Shown: positions 1-10,748 of the stretch, piece by piece
Layout: each line of letters begins with the position of its first letter
How positions within the stretch are numbered: the stretch's first letter is position 1
DNA from: Gamarada debralockiae
Taxonomy: Eukaryota; Ascomycota; Leotiomycetes; Helotiales; Hyphodiscaceae
NCBI GenBank assembly: GCA_002803225.1
Contig: NXFV01001908.1
Location: forward strand, 85,397-149,396
Direction: 5' to 3'
Length of the DNA stretch: 64,000 nucleotides
Notes under the pieces: generated by a model
Database searches by the model: none
Told to the model about the DNA's origin: nothing
Seen by the model: the letters and a program-made list of their open reading frames with translations, nothing else
Program-made: the position numbers and the translations under genes

Positions 1-1008
1 CAGCCACGTTTGCTGAGTCGTAGGCATTTCGGAATCTAAATCACAAGTGTTGAGACCAAAGACTCCATCAACAGCCTGTAGAGATGCGAAGTCACCTCCA
101 ACGTTGTCCGCACACTCTATGGGTTGTAACCCACACCTATTGTATCTACCCAGACAGTATCTGAATAAACAGTCGCGTACGCAGTATCAGCAGCATAGGC
201 TACATCGAATGACTGCCCTGAAAATTGCAGAGACGATGTTGCACTCGTAGCATTGTATATTGTATGTCCCGCCGTCAAAGTGTTGGGCACTGTGAAAGCT
301 TACGGGTCAGTCTCGTTTGAAAATGAAAGGAAGAGTTGAAATGCGTATGAGATTAGGCAAGGGAAGGGGCTTGAAAATACCTACTCTGCCATGACCACAC
401 CCAGAAATCCTCTGATCTGGATCACAAGGGAGTCAGTAATTTCCAAATCAAGAATGTCTCAGGAATAAACGGGGTGATTTCCGCTGCGTGGGTAAAGACC
501 GGGAGTAAATGGAGTACATGAGAGTAAAGACGTGTGAGAGCGGGAGGTGAGAAAACAAAGAGTCGATGGTCATTACCCAGTGTCGAACATCAAGTAAAGA
601 GTTTGCGAGGGGGTGCCCAGCCTCACTGGAAAGACACATCTTAGGGGATCTGTTCGTATGAGCTGTTAAACATTGACAAGGTGAGAAAACTTACTCGCCC
701 GAGCTCCCTTGAACAGTTTGGCCACTCACTCGGCGCTCGAGTGTAGAGTCTGAATCCTGGGTTGATTTCAGGGCATTCCAGGCTGCCGAAAGAGCGGTAG
801 GCATTGACATGCGATGCTTGAGAAATGGGGCTGCGTACACAGCGGTGGTTGAAATGTTGTGCGGAACCCAACGGGGATTCTTAACCTGCGAAAGAGACGT
901 ACTAGCCCTGAACTTGGATAGAAGGGTACGTGACGTTGAGGAATGAGGCACGCTTGGAACCGCGCATGCCAGGGACGGCAGCACTACTGTATGAACATGA
1001 AAGCCCAC
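1..1008 (-). pseudogene. Broken pepsin-like aspartic protease (family A1), runs off the left edge
   Basis: Read on the minus strand, pieces of a secreted fungal aspartic endopeptidase appear in order but in different frames. A propeptide-like piece (NPRWVPHN, then TAVYAAPFLKH with one residue gap) lies at about 780-890. A piece with LGTPSQTLYLMFDTG ends at about 577-587 and contains the first catalytic DTG. After an apparent 160 nt intron (417-576) comes SEDFWVWSWQ at about 384-416. Then follow AGHTIYNATSATSS and FDVAYAADTAYATVYSDTV, and finally ECADNVGGDF and DGVFGLNTCDLDSEMP. In this family the consensus runs DTGSSDLWV, then a YGDGS-type flap, then DG(L/I)LGL, so the order fits. The reading frame is lost at about 125 (TIGVGYNP followed by TAG, while the continuation is in another frame). 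It is also lost around 610-643, where an in-frame TAA sits at 641-643. The second catalytic half would lie outside the window. A sequencing error could explain one lesion but hardly both. Confidence 0.7.
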
Positions 1009-4000
1009 ACCAAAAGCCTAAATCTTGACATTGCAGAATGCGAGTGATGACTCGTAGGTGAATGAAGAGGGGAAATGAATATGGCCGTTGGAGAGTCACA
1101 ATTATTTCGACGCGCTCCTTACGTCCCTCCTGGGAGTTCGTGGGGTTAGACAAGAGGGAGTACCTTGGGACCAAGCCGTTGCGGTTTCATGAGCTACTTG
1201 ATCGTAGTCTGTTGAGGGATTGACACGAAAATGCTGGACTTCTTACCAGACTAGAGGTTTAATGGAGGATTGAGTCCTGTATAGAGCTCAACCGCGAGCT
1301 GCTACATATATGAGTCTGGGACCATTTTGGGAGACAGAATAACACAGCCTTGGGCTCACTGATATTTGTGGCACAAGTTCCACTATGAATGAGAACATTC
1401 CAGAAAGTGCTTCAAACCAACATCATGAAAAGTTCAAACTGATGAACTAACGGACGAAGTAAGCGGCAGCATCCTTCTCTCCCGGTATAATTCAGCCAAG
1501 GGAGGTTCTAATACGGATGGTAGTGGGAGAATATTCCACCATCTTGGCAAGAAAAATTAGAAGCTAGCCAAATGCGGAAAACTGTTTGCCGAAGATGCTG
1601 CTAAGCAATGCGGAAGTACTAAGACGGCTCTTTGAAAGCTGGGGATAGCGGGATAGTCATTTGCTATGTTTTGCAGCTGAAGGTACTTCCAACAGTTTTT
1701 GATACGCTTGCAGCATTTATGGTGCAAGAAATATTGATTCAATATGCTTGGCATTTAGGCAGGACAGAGTAGCAAAAAAAGAAATGCAGGCATAGGCAAG
1801 CGTAATATCTTCATTATCTGCCTGAACATAAGATTACAGTCGCATCAATGCGAAACCACGTCTCTGATGATTTTGCCTGTTCATCAGGACTTTCTCAAGA
1901 GCATAAAGTACGTAAAAGGCGTTCTCTTTTGATGGAATGTAACTCGGCGGCCCCGGAATTGTTGATTGATTCCAACTCACATGATAGATGGAAAGCAGAG
2001 TACATTTCGTAATCTCCGGTTGCTTAACGGAAGCCCGAAGGAGACTGCGATGCATAAGGACTTTGACAGCAATCCCAAAAGGGGAATACGAATCGACGGT
2101 ACAGCTTCGATTCATCGGGAATATTAAGGGCAGGCCAGTCAATTATCCGATGCTGACTTTCGTTGGTTAAAAGATACGTAGATGATGAATGTAGATCATT
2201 TTCGAAAGGAAGTTGGAATTGTTGGGTACAAAATCTCGAAAACGCGCTAGTGGATAAGTCGCGTCCTCCCACGCCCATTCGAGACTCCTCTCCCTTTCAT
2301 ATACTTCTTATGATGCTCAATTCGTTTGTAACTGCTGCTCATGTAAGTTACTCTAGCTCCTCTCCACCTTCGAATCCATTTTTTCTTACTGCCGGCTGTG
2401 TAGGACTTCAGAATTGTTACCAATTGACATTTCACAGTCACCTCCTCGACGGGCACGCTGGATGCTGAGTTTTGGACATTCCAGCCGAAATGAACGCTCG
2501 AACCATCATATTCTTACCTATCGGTAGATGGAGTCGACTGAGATGCCATAGCAGAGGTGCATAGCAGCGGGTCATTCAGGATGAATTGAAGATTCGACGA
2601 AACCGCAATATCCTGCAGAAGGTTCAACGTCCCAAAGCCGTTAGCCTGCCAGTACTATTGCACATACAGAGATAACTCAGAATTGGCGATGACTTCGGTG
2701 GCAGACATTCACAGTCTAGAAATAGCTTCACTAGCTCTTGTTGGACCTCCATACAACAGGGAACGATGGCCATTGCTACGATCAGGAGAGACCTTGCCTG
2801 CAGATATCACCTTAGCATAGCTGGCTAAGTGGTATTACGAGAATACAATGCTCGGATTCTTTTTGAGATTTCATCAAATATTCGCTCGAATCGCAAGCCG
2901 CATTGTGTATACGCCATATGATCCGGTGCTATGTTGGAGGTACCTACATCAGACAGAAGCTCAGATAATGTGGATACCAGTGTATCAGTTCTTAAGTGGA
3001 GATTTAAGACCAGGATTTGCAGATATTTTCTGAGTTGGTACAACTGCGCCTTTCACCATGTCGGCTTGCTTGAAGACCAGAAGGAGTAACTCATTTAAAG
3101 CGACCAGATGCGACAGTTCGCTGATGGAAGAATTATCAAACGGGCTCGGAATTGATGAAGGTTGTGTCAAAGAACGTAGCACAGGTCATTCGTCATCCTC
3201 TATTACACTCATTAGACTTGTTCCAGCAACTGAAACTTTGGAAGCAATCAAAATGTCCAAATTATCCCACTTCCAATCTCGACAGGAAAATTAAAAAGAT
3301 ACAAGATTTCACAAAGTTGGACTGTTCCCATGACTGTCATCGCTCCACCCCGACGACTTGTTAGAGCAAATGCGGCAACGGAGCCACTACATCAGGTCGC
3401 ATCCATTGGGCGCCGGCTCTGGTTTGGGGTCATTGCTATGAACATGTTAAACCCGTATGATTTTGTGAAGGAAGAGAGGGAGCACAAACTCTGGCTTGGG
3501 ATCCCCTTCCGATTGGTAGATCCCGGGGTAGTTTTTTGCTTGTTCCATAACTTGTGAAGGATCCTTCGGTTCACCAAGGGTATGAGTCCCCAGTCATTCA
3601 ATTCTCAAGAATTGCTGCTTACTTATGGAAATATCGTGCGTAACTTGTTAATCCTTTCAAATACGGGGGGTTTTTTGAAGCACTTAGTGGTGTTGATCGA
3701 ATCACAAGACTTATATCTCTCTCTCGTCTCTGAGCTATGGCTATCGAGACACTTATATGTGGAAGAGAGTTGTCTCCTGTAAAACTGATTGGAGAAATCG
3801 AAAGGCAAAGACCTGAGTTCGATAGTGAGAGAACAGAAGTGGCCAAAGACGTGCCAAAAACTCGATTTAAGTATAGAGATTCGAACTCGTCCAGGCTTGT
3901 TTACTTCGGATCGATCCCCTTATTCACGTCCCCGATTTGGTCAACTTCGGCCGAGGCGACTCTTTTCTCGCTTAGTCTCCGGACTACTCGTGCAGAGTTT

Positions 4001-4440
4001 GGAATATCTTCGCGCTGCATGAAATGATTCAAACTTAAATTTTAAAAAACCAGTAAGATAAGACAATCTAGTTCAATTCCACAGGAAATCCACGATCTAC
4101 ACCATAAAAGCTCGATAATGAGGGACAGAGACCCTGGGCAGACTCAGCACGGAGCACCATAGAGACATCTTGTGCAAAAGGATCCCAGTTGAACTGAGAG
4201 GCGCTTTTTTAGCGCGAGATAGCTATCATGAGCTGGAACTCTACGAGATCATCGCAGATCAAACACTCCGAAATCATTCATCAAGTCAACGATCCGTCTG
4301 GCTACCCAGAAGACAAGGCTTTTTTGAAGGTCAGTAAGCCCTATTGTTGGCCAGTTCCATATTTAGAGAACGCGCTGAGTCCATTGGCTGCGAAAGCTTG
4401 GCCAATCGCTCGATAACGAGGCCGATATGCTGACAACACG
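1009..4440. other. Gene-free stretch, no recognisable gene
   Basis: Only short open frames occur on either strand, none with a recognisable motif, paired splice sites or a plausible start context. A few short translations look protein-like, for example the helical minus-strand stretches near 2830-3180, but I could not join them into a family. Given the protease relic on its left, this may be decayed coding DNA. No tRNA or terminal repeat was seen. Confidence 0.5.
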
Positions 4441-4441
4441 T

Positions 4442-4453
4442 CGGCATATGCCG
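4442..4453. promoter_or_regulatory. CGG-N6-CCG palindrome upstream of the Zn2Cys6 gene
   Basis: CGGCATATGCCG is a perfect 12 bp palindrome 100 bp before the start codon of the Zn2Cys6 regulator. Zn2Cys6 dimers typically bind inverted CGG triplets, and a six-base spacing is the Ppr1/UaY type. It could be an autoregulatory site or a site for another binuclear-cluster factor. Binding is inferred from the sequence only. Confidence 0.4.
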
Positions 4454-4552
4454 CCTTCGCGTCAAACGCTCAATTTACCTATAAGCGTCCTATTCTCAGC
4501 AAACACCCTCCCACCTACTTCTATTTATGGGCGAGGCTGAGTGGTGTCAAAA

Positions 4553-7500
4553 ATGGCCTCGGAAAGTCGCCGAGACCGTCCGCTCAGAACGTGTTTCGCG
4601 TGTAGAAGAAGGAAAGTGCGTTGTGACAAGGTAAGAAACACCAGGAAAACTTTTACATTACTCCTTTTACATACATCGAAAACAACACTGACGTTCTTTC
4701 AGATACGTCCTTCATGCTCTCAATGCCAAAAGGGAAACCTAGCAGTAATTCTGATTGGAACCCAAGATTGTGAACCCTGACTCATCTGACCGGCTATATA
4801 GTGTGCCTACGATGACGAGCAACCTCAACGAGTAGAGTTTCAATTTATAGGTAAGTCCCTAACACGGAAGCTTACTTCTAGTTAATGATCTGACTTGGTG
4901 TCTCGCAGCTGAAACACCTGGAAGCACGGGATCTGCATCCGGTAAGTCTCAACTGATTCTCTCTGGTTCAATCGAAACTGATCACCAGACAGGACACTCA
5001 CAATCACAATCTATCTTAGGAAGATTGAGTCACGATGATGATTCCCCCTCTCCACCTAGAGGTCATCTTTCCGAACAACCAGGCAGACGCATCCGCTATG
5101 TTGAGCCTTCTTATTGGGCTTACGATCCAAATGATGTAAGGAGATGTGATTCCCATTCGATCAAAAATGGGACTGATAAGCCTCATCAGGGAGAGACAAT
5201 CGATACGCTGCTGGGTGACCAGACTCGATTCGAGGTTTTTGACCCCCTCGAAAACTTAGAAAAAGAACCTCCTGGAACAGGAACACAGACTTCTGCCACT
5301 GTTAGTGAACAAGGCTCTTCAATGTCTGGGAATATCGGAGGGAATAATTTCGGAAGCCTGCGAACAACCATCCCCTATCGTTTGACCGGAGATCTTGCAG
5401 CTCCCCCACCAGCTGTAGGCAATACAAGCCGCTACCAACGCCGTGCATCGACGATTCTTTTGAATGGCCTGCCTCCAAAACCACTTTGCGATCGCTTGTT
5501 GGACTTCTACATCGCAGGATACCATCCTATCGCACCTGTGATCCATGTCCCTACTTTCAAAACCGAATATGAGAGCCTCTGGAAAGTAAGACCGGAGGAC
5601 CTCGAAACGCAGGGCACTTCCCACTTCATTTGTCTTCTATTGGCTGTTCTCTTTGCAGGTGCAGTTGTTTGCCCAAACATCGAAATGCTGAGAGGTCTTC
5701 TGCCGGAGCCCACCCGACCTCGCGAAGAATTGGAGAAAAGTTTGCATGAAAAAGCCTCCAAAGCCTTACGACAAGCAAGCTTCCCCAGGACTCCATCTTT
5801 TGAGACCTTCACAGCCTACATTCTCATACAGGCAACGTGGATGCGAGTGGAGGAGCCTCTTACAACTTGTGCCTTCATAGGCCTAACTTATAGGGTTGCT
5901 CAGATGCTTGGCCTACACCGAGACCCGTCCCACTTCTCTTCTCTCCAACCCATTGTGGCCGAAGTGAGAAGGCGTGTCTGGTGGTTTCTGATTCACATTG
6001 ATATTGCAGTTGGGATTGCGGCAGGTCTGCCGCCAATGATTGACCTCTCATCAAGCGATGTCCGACAACCGAGTGAGTTGAAAGAAGAGTTAATAGGGAC
6101 TCGAGAAGGGTTGGAATACGAGACTCAATTACGTCAATCTAGTGGTCGTATTGACCAATCTAGATCAGAATCAATGTTTTCAACATCCAGTATTCTGCTC
6201 GTCGGGAAGTACAGGGTGGCCGCCGTTACTAAGGAGATGTTATCACTCATGTACGGCCAGAAGGCCATCACACATCAGGACCTTATAAGAATGAGGGCGA
6301 GATTCAGGGCTGTTGCAGACGAACTCAAAGCTCGGATCAGCAGAATTCCATATACTCCTCGACGCACATCCTCGGACTTCCCTTTTCATTCAAGAGCAGC
6401 TCAAGAAAGTGGAGAATCGCATTTAGATAGCTGGGCAAGACTCTACTTGTCACTTTTAGCTGATCGGAACTGGATGCTTGCTTGCCATCCGGTTCTGAAG
6501 AAGTCAATCACCGAAATATGGCGCGATATTGAGCAGGAGTAAGTGGAAACAACAAGTTTTACCATTGTTTCGTCTGACCTCCCAAAACAGTGCCTTAGGA
6601 CATTGCCGGGATTATTTACGGAAGGTAGCACAGCTCTCTTGCTTCGAAGAATTCCAGTATTTCCACTGGAGCTGGCCAGGGTAAGTTCTACCACCCTCCT
6701 ACCTCTTTCAAAGTTCGTAAGTCTCTGACTTCAGGATAGAATTCATCAACCACTTCTCGCCATCATGACGCTCCTCACTGAGCTCAGGAAAAACCCTCGA
6801 TCACCGGAAAGCTCTTCTTTTCGAGAAGTCATTGATATCACCTTCGCTCTTTGCGGTCCAGGTGGAGGGCTGGCTGCTGTAGTTGGCGATGGTTCGTACT
6901 TTTCGGTTCCCTTTCTTCCAATTAGAGAATGTTTCGGGAAGAGCGAGGAGGTCCCCGGCCCAATCTCGCTTCTCCTGAATTATGTTTGGTGCCCTTGGTC
7001 ATTTCCACAAGAAATAATGCTGATTCAGAGATCCTGACAGTTATGCGGCCTCGACCACTCACCGAAGGAGGCTCTGAATCCTGGGATTTACTTTGGCGAT
7101 TCCGATCACGTGCTTGGAGAGCAGCCGGTCTCGATCCCCATGTGCTTTGGACGAGAGAGCAGGCACTCGAAAGTCTCTACAAAGACTACGACGAAGCGCA
7201 ACAAGAGCACGCACCGGATATTCAAATCCCTGCCCCAGAAAGCGGTGAGATCTTCGATTTCAGCGCCGCTACGCCGGCAGGAATCTCTCACACGCCCGGT
7301 GCTGCTGGGTTAGTATATCCAAATACGCCTGTGCCTATGCCCAATGTTGACATTTCGTTCTGGGATCAGGTAGGTATTGGGGAAGCAAATGTTTCCTTTC
7401 CGAGATTGTTTCATGAATTATGTCTCTTGGACGAAGTCTCGGAGTAGTTACTCCAAATTTCTTCTCGTTGAAGGAATATGCTGACTGCTCGACTTATCCT

Positions 7501-7586
7501 AGATGATTGACGAACATGGCCAGATGGATTTGGATTTGGGCCTTGAGAATTATGAAGATTTTGATTTAGGATTGGATAACAATTAG
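4553..7586 (+). CDS. Zn2Cys6 (Gal4-type) transcription factor with fungal_trans domain
   Basis: Nuclear regulator of unknown target. I read nine exons: 4553-4630, 4703-4744, 4802-4850, 4909-4941, 4993-6538, 6591-6680, 6740-6891, 7029-7369 and 7503-7586. They sum to 2415 nt, giving an 804 aa protein with the frame kept throughout. The start begins MASESRRDRPLRTCFACRRR. The binuclear cluster is canonical (C-x2-C-x6-C-x6-C-x2-C-x6-C, Cys 14, 17, 24, 31, 34, 41) and its codons are split by two introns. The middle exon carries the fungal-specific transcription factor domain (PF04082 type; FYIAGYHPIAPVIHVPTF, then RVWWFLIHIDIAVGIAAGLP). The later segment FQYFHWSWPG joins IHQPLLAIMTLLTEL across an intron, a motif common in this family. 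The C-terminus is acidic (MDLDLGLENYEDFDLGL), as in an activation domain. No neighbouring pathway genes hint at a target. It converges on a Nudix relic. Confidence 0.9.
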
Positions 7587-7674
7587 AGGTGAATGGAATC
7601 GTCATGTCTTTCTGATATTGAGCGATCATTGTGATGGCGCTGTCCGCCTGATCTGTCACTTCTTCCCGCATCGA

Positions 7675-8352
7675 TTATAAATTGGTCTTCACGTTCTTTA
7701 GCCCACCCAAAGATCTTTCCACTGCCTTCAACATATTTCTCGCCTCCTCAACCGTAATTAACTTCATTGCCTCCTCCCAATCACACCACCTGGCGTCTGC
7801 AACTTCTCTTGAACCTTGATGTTGCTTTCTCCGCCCCGCACGAGTCCATTCCAGTACTTCACCTCCTTCCCAACATTCTTGATTGGATTCACATACACCT
7901 CTTTGAAACTCGAATCATCCTCATTCCCTTCAAACTCTAAAATATCAGAGAACTCATCTTTCAGACCAGTCTCCTCAAGTTCTTGAATTGCTGTGTGCTT
8001 GAATGAACGCCGCCATATTCGGCATGACCTTTGGGGAAGCAACAGAACCAGGGAAGACTTCTGCGAGCTGTCTTTTGGAAGTTAAGAAGCACTTGGGGTT
8101 TTCGGGGGTCGATTTGACGTTGAGAGATTGAATTCTGGGAGCGTAGCGGAGAGGAATGATGCCATAGGGCCTGTCTCCAATGAGTGAGAGGCCTGCCATG
8201 ATAGCGGCTGCTGCAGTGGCTCTGAAATGTGAGAATTTCCAGGTTAGCAAGCACGTGCGATGTGATATTCTAAAGATACAGGCAGGATTCGCGAGTGGGA
8301 GAGAAGGTCGAGAGGGATTACTACTATCTACGTAGACTTCAAAGGACTTCAA
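7675..8352 (-). pseudogene. Frameshifted Nudix hydrolase
   Basis: The minus strand encodes a Nudix box broken across two frames. CFPKGHAEYGG lies at about 8006-8040 and AIQELEETGL at about 7960-7990, in another frame. Joined, they resemble the consensus G-x5-E-x7-RE-U-x-EE-x-G-U, with two extra bases between the halves. The first catalytic Glu position reads Gly. The body continues as EVYVNPIKNVGKEVKYWNGL. A second shift lies near 7812: KVQE leads into a stop frame, while VADARWCDWEEAMKLI continues one base off and ends at TAA 7675. The amino-terminal part has MAGLSLIGDRPYGIIPLRY. The family is closest to fungal diadenosine-polyphosphate/NUDT2-like hydrolases (typically 170-220 aa), but I am unsure of the subfamily. 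Two independent shifts favour a dead gene over an error. The 3' end lies 88 bp from the Zn2Cys6 gene, tail to tail. Confidence 0.65.
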
Positions 8353-9225
8353 TGTCTATCAAGTATCAAAATGGATATCACCTTGAAGATGAATGCCTGT
8401 CTGATATTTTTTTCAAGAGAGAAGGGTCGCCGAGGCGAAAGATGATGCGTGGTAAATAGACACTTTTGGACGGATAAAGCTTGAGGATTGGCAAGCCTAG
8501 TTTTGGCGAGTATTTATACTGTCGACCGTTTTACACACCCCGTGGCTCCCTCGAAAAGTTTGACGTAGCCTTCACGACGACGAGCACGACGACGAGCACG
8601 TCAACAAAGTATTCAATGCTTTCTCTTCGACTCGCATGTTCAAAGCCGGGACACTTCACCACATGGCGATTCAGTGTTGTGGGGAGAAGGAGTCCAAGTT
8701 AAAAGGAAGTGCGGTGGGGCAGAAAACCAGTGTGGTGCCAGTCTTGCGTGAGCAGAACACAGTTCTAGGCGGGGATTGGGACCAAAGTTGAGGAATGAGC
8801 GGTTTTATGTGGGAATGACGTTAAGGTGAACGGGCTCTCGGCATGTCGAAGGCTGGTGGTTCGGTTGAGGAAGAAACGAAAGGGGCGGTTTCCTAAAGCG
8901 TCGTTAGTACGACTATAAACAGCCCCCGGATTTGCGGGCGTCGTTGATTCCTCACTTTTGTCCATCATTTCCGAGCAGCTAGTTGCGATGAAAGGGCGAT
9001 TCGTTGGTATGAATTCATATTAGAGATAAAAGGGATGTATTTGATCGAGGTGCATTGTTTCTCGAAGATTAATTCGTGACATTTGATGATAATGGCCTGC
9101 AAGCAGACATTTCTGATGTTTAATCCTCATCGTCGTCGGTAATTTATTCTATCTTGGGTTACCCACATTCTTTAGCTCACCCATCTCATCATTGAATATT
9201 TCCTCGTCCTGACTCCTGGCCATCA
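8353..9225. other. Intergenic stretch
   Basis: No gene recognised. A small tandem repeat of the 12-mer CACGACGACGAG (two copies plus four bases) lies at 8573-8600. The missing amino-terminal half of the 7TM relic that follows would be expected here, but no matching membrane segments were found. Confidence 0.5.
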
Positions 9226-10251
9226 TCTCCCAGCTGCTGGCTCGGGTATGCTTCTTGACTGTTTTCATGCTTGCATGGATTGGGACACTAGTCTTTCAGT
9301 GCATCCCGGCGAACGCATCATGGAGCTTTGAATTGAGAGCCAGTCGACAACGAAGTGCTACTCCGTCAATACATTCAGAGCGATTGGGTTGTTGAATGGC
9401 TGTAAGTCAATCCCTACTACTTCACCCATTGCGGATTGCTCGCAGAACACCAGCGATCAATATTTTTACCGACTTTGTTTTTGCAACGCTTCAGATTCCA
9501 GTGATCCTACCTCTGCAGATAAATACGAGGACAAAGATCTCGCTGCTTTGCATCCTGAGTCTTGGCTATTTGTGCATATTGTTGTCTATATGAGGAATCT
9601 CTGGCTAACGAAAACACAGTGCATGTGCTGCTTCAATAGTTAAGAAAGTACTGCTATACACATTCTTTTCGAATGAAGACACGTTCTTGTCAGTTTCGCC
9701 TACCTGTTACTCCGATGCACTATGCCTCTGATTTCAAGCTGATTGATAATTCAGAAACGATTCATTTCAAATATGGAACAAGTATGAACCTCCCCAAAGC
9801 CATCTCGTCACTAAAATTATTAACAGTTTTTTGAAACGAACATCGTCCTTTCGCTTGGCTCCTCGAAACAGCCGCTACTCTCAAGACATCCGGACTATGG
9901 AGTCGCATGGGTCCCAACGGTACACGGCACCGCTACTACATTCAAGAAGATGATGTGAAACTCGGCTCAATGCCATTAAGATCGACTCTTACGAAACAAA
10001 GCTATGGCATCACCGTCAGCAGTGTAAGTGCAGGGAAGATGGGATCCTCGAACGACGAGAGAACGTTATACAGGCAAAACAGTGCGAGAAGCAGCGGGCC
10101 AATGTCGAAATTGGAGGAAAGTATGGGAGAGAATGACAGGGGGAGTGAGGACAATATTTTGTCCGCACAGCAGACGAGGGGGCATATGCTTAGGGAACGA
10201 GACCAAAAGAGGGGGATTGTGAGGACGACGGAAGTCACAATCTCGAGATAG
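9226..10251 (+). pseudogene. Broken fungal 7TM protein (Pth11/rhodopsin-domain type)
   Basis: Fragments of a fungal integral membrane protein of the PF20684/Pth11-like kind are present in order. FMLAWIGTLVFQCIPANASW lies at about 9270-9330. KCYSVNTFRAIGLLNG follows in a shifted frame (about 9350-9402). After an intron comes INIFTDFVFATLQIPVILP, then RTKISLLCILSLGY. After a further intron comes ACAASIVKKVLLYTFF, and then FETNIVLSLGSSKQPLL. The family typically shows FQCxP, an INxxTDxxxxxLPIPxI helix and LGxxACxASIVR, all recognisable here. There is a frameshift between the FQCIP segment and KCYSV, and another before the carboxy-terminal piece RYYIQEDDVKLGSMPL. The first three transmembrane helices were not found, so the gene is both truncated and frameshifted. 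In fungi the family senses surface or chemical cues, with many copies per genome. Confidence 0.7.
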
Positions 10252-10748
10252 TGCGCGGGAATTTCTTGTCGGCATTTGTACGTCAGAGTAAAACTGGGGT
10301 AGAAAATATAGCATACGAGGTTTATTTTTCTCGTCACCGGGCGTACGACCGTTGATGGGCCAAAGGTGTTCGCGTTTTCCTGGGCTGGCTATGATACCAT
10401 CGATCATTGCTATTTTTAGTGCTGTAATAAAGTACAGCCAACGTATTATAAGTCTCATGATCCTTTGATATTTGCTATTGGAACCCTTGCTGTCGGATCG
10501 ATATTGCTTGACCATTATACCCCAAAGCTCAAGTAAGATCGACAGGAAGCGTGCCACATCGGAAGACCATGCACATCAGCTTTATCGTGCCCTTCTCGGG
10601 GGATGCTATGCAAAGTCAAGTGGTAAAGCCAAGCTCTTGCTTTGAGAAGGAGTGCATTATTCGTCATCTATTCACAAATAGCAAATTTGGGTATCTCCCG
10701 TAACACCGTGATCCTGCATGCAATATCGCACAAAATGGGATATTCAAC
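10252..10748. other. Intergenic stretch
   Basis: No gene recognised. It contains part of a long antisense frame without motifs, plus the probable 3' UTR of the splicing-factor gene to the right. Confidence 0.5.

Noticed and set aside
3879..3895. tRNA T-loop-like GATTCGAACTCG
   Set aside because: The flanking bases do not form a T stem, and no D arm, anticodon arm or acceptor stem could be built around it on either strand.
8573..8600. 12-mer tandem repeat
   Set aside because: Only two copies; an ordinary minisatellite seed, not a CRISPR or structural repeat.
10066..10557. Minus-strand frame of 163 codons
   Set aside because: Antisense to the 7TM relic, no motif, no sensible splice sites or start context; it looks like a chance frame.
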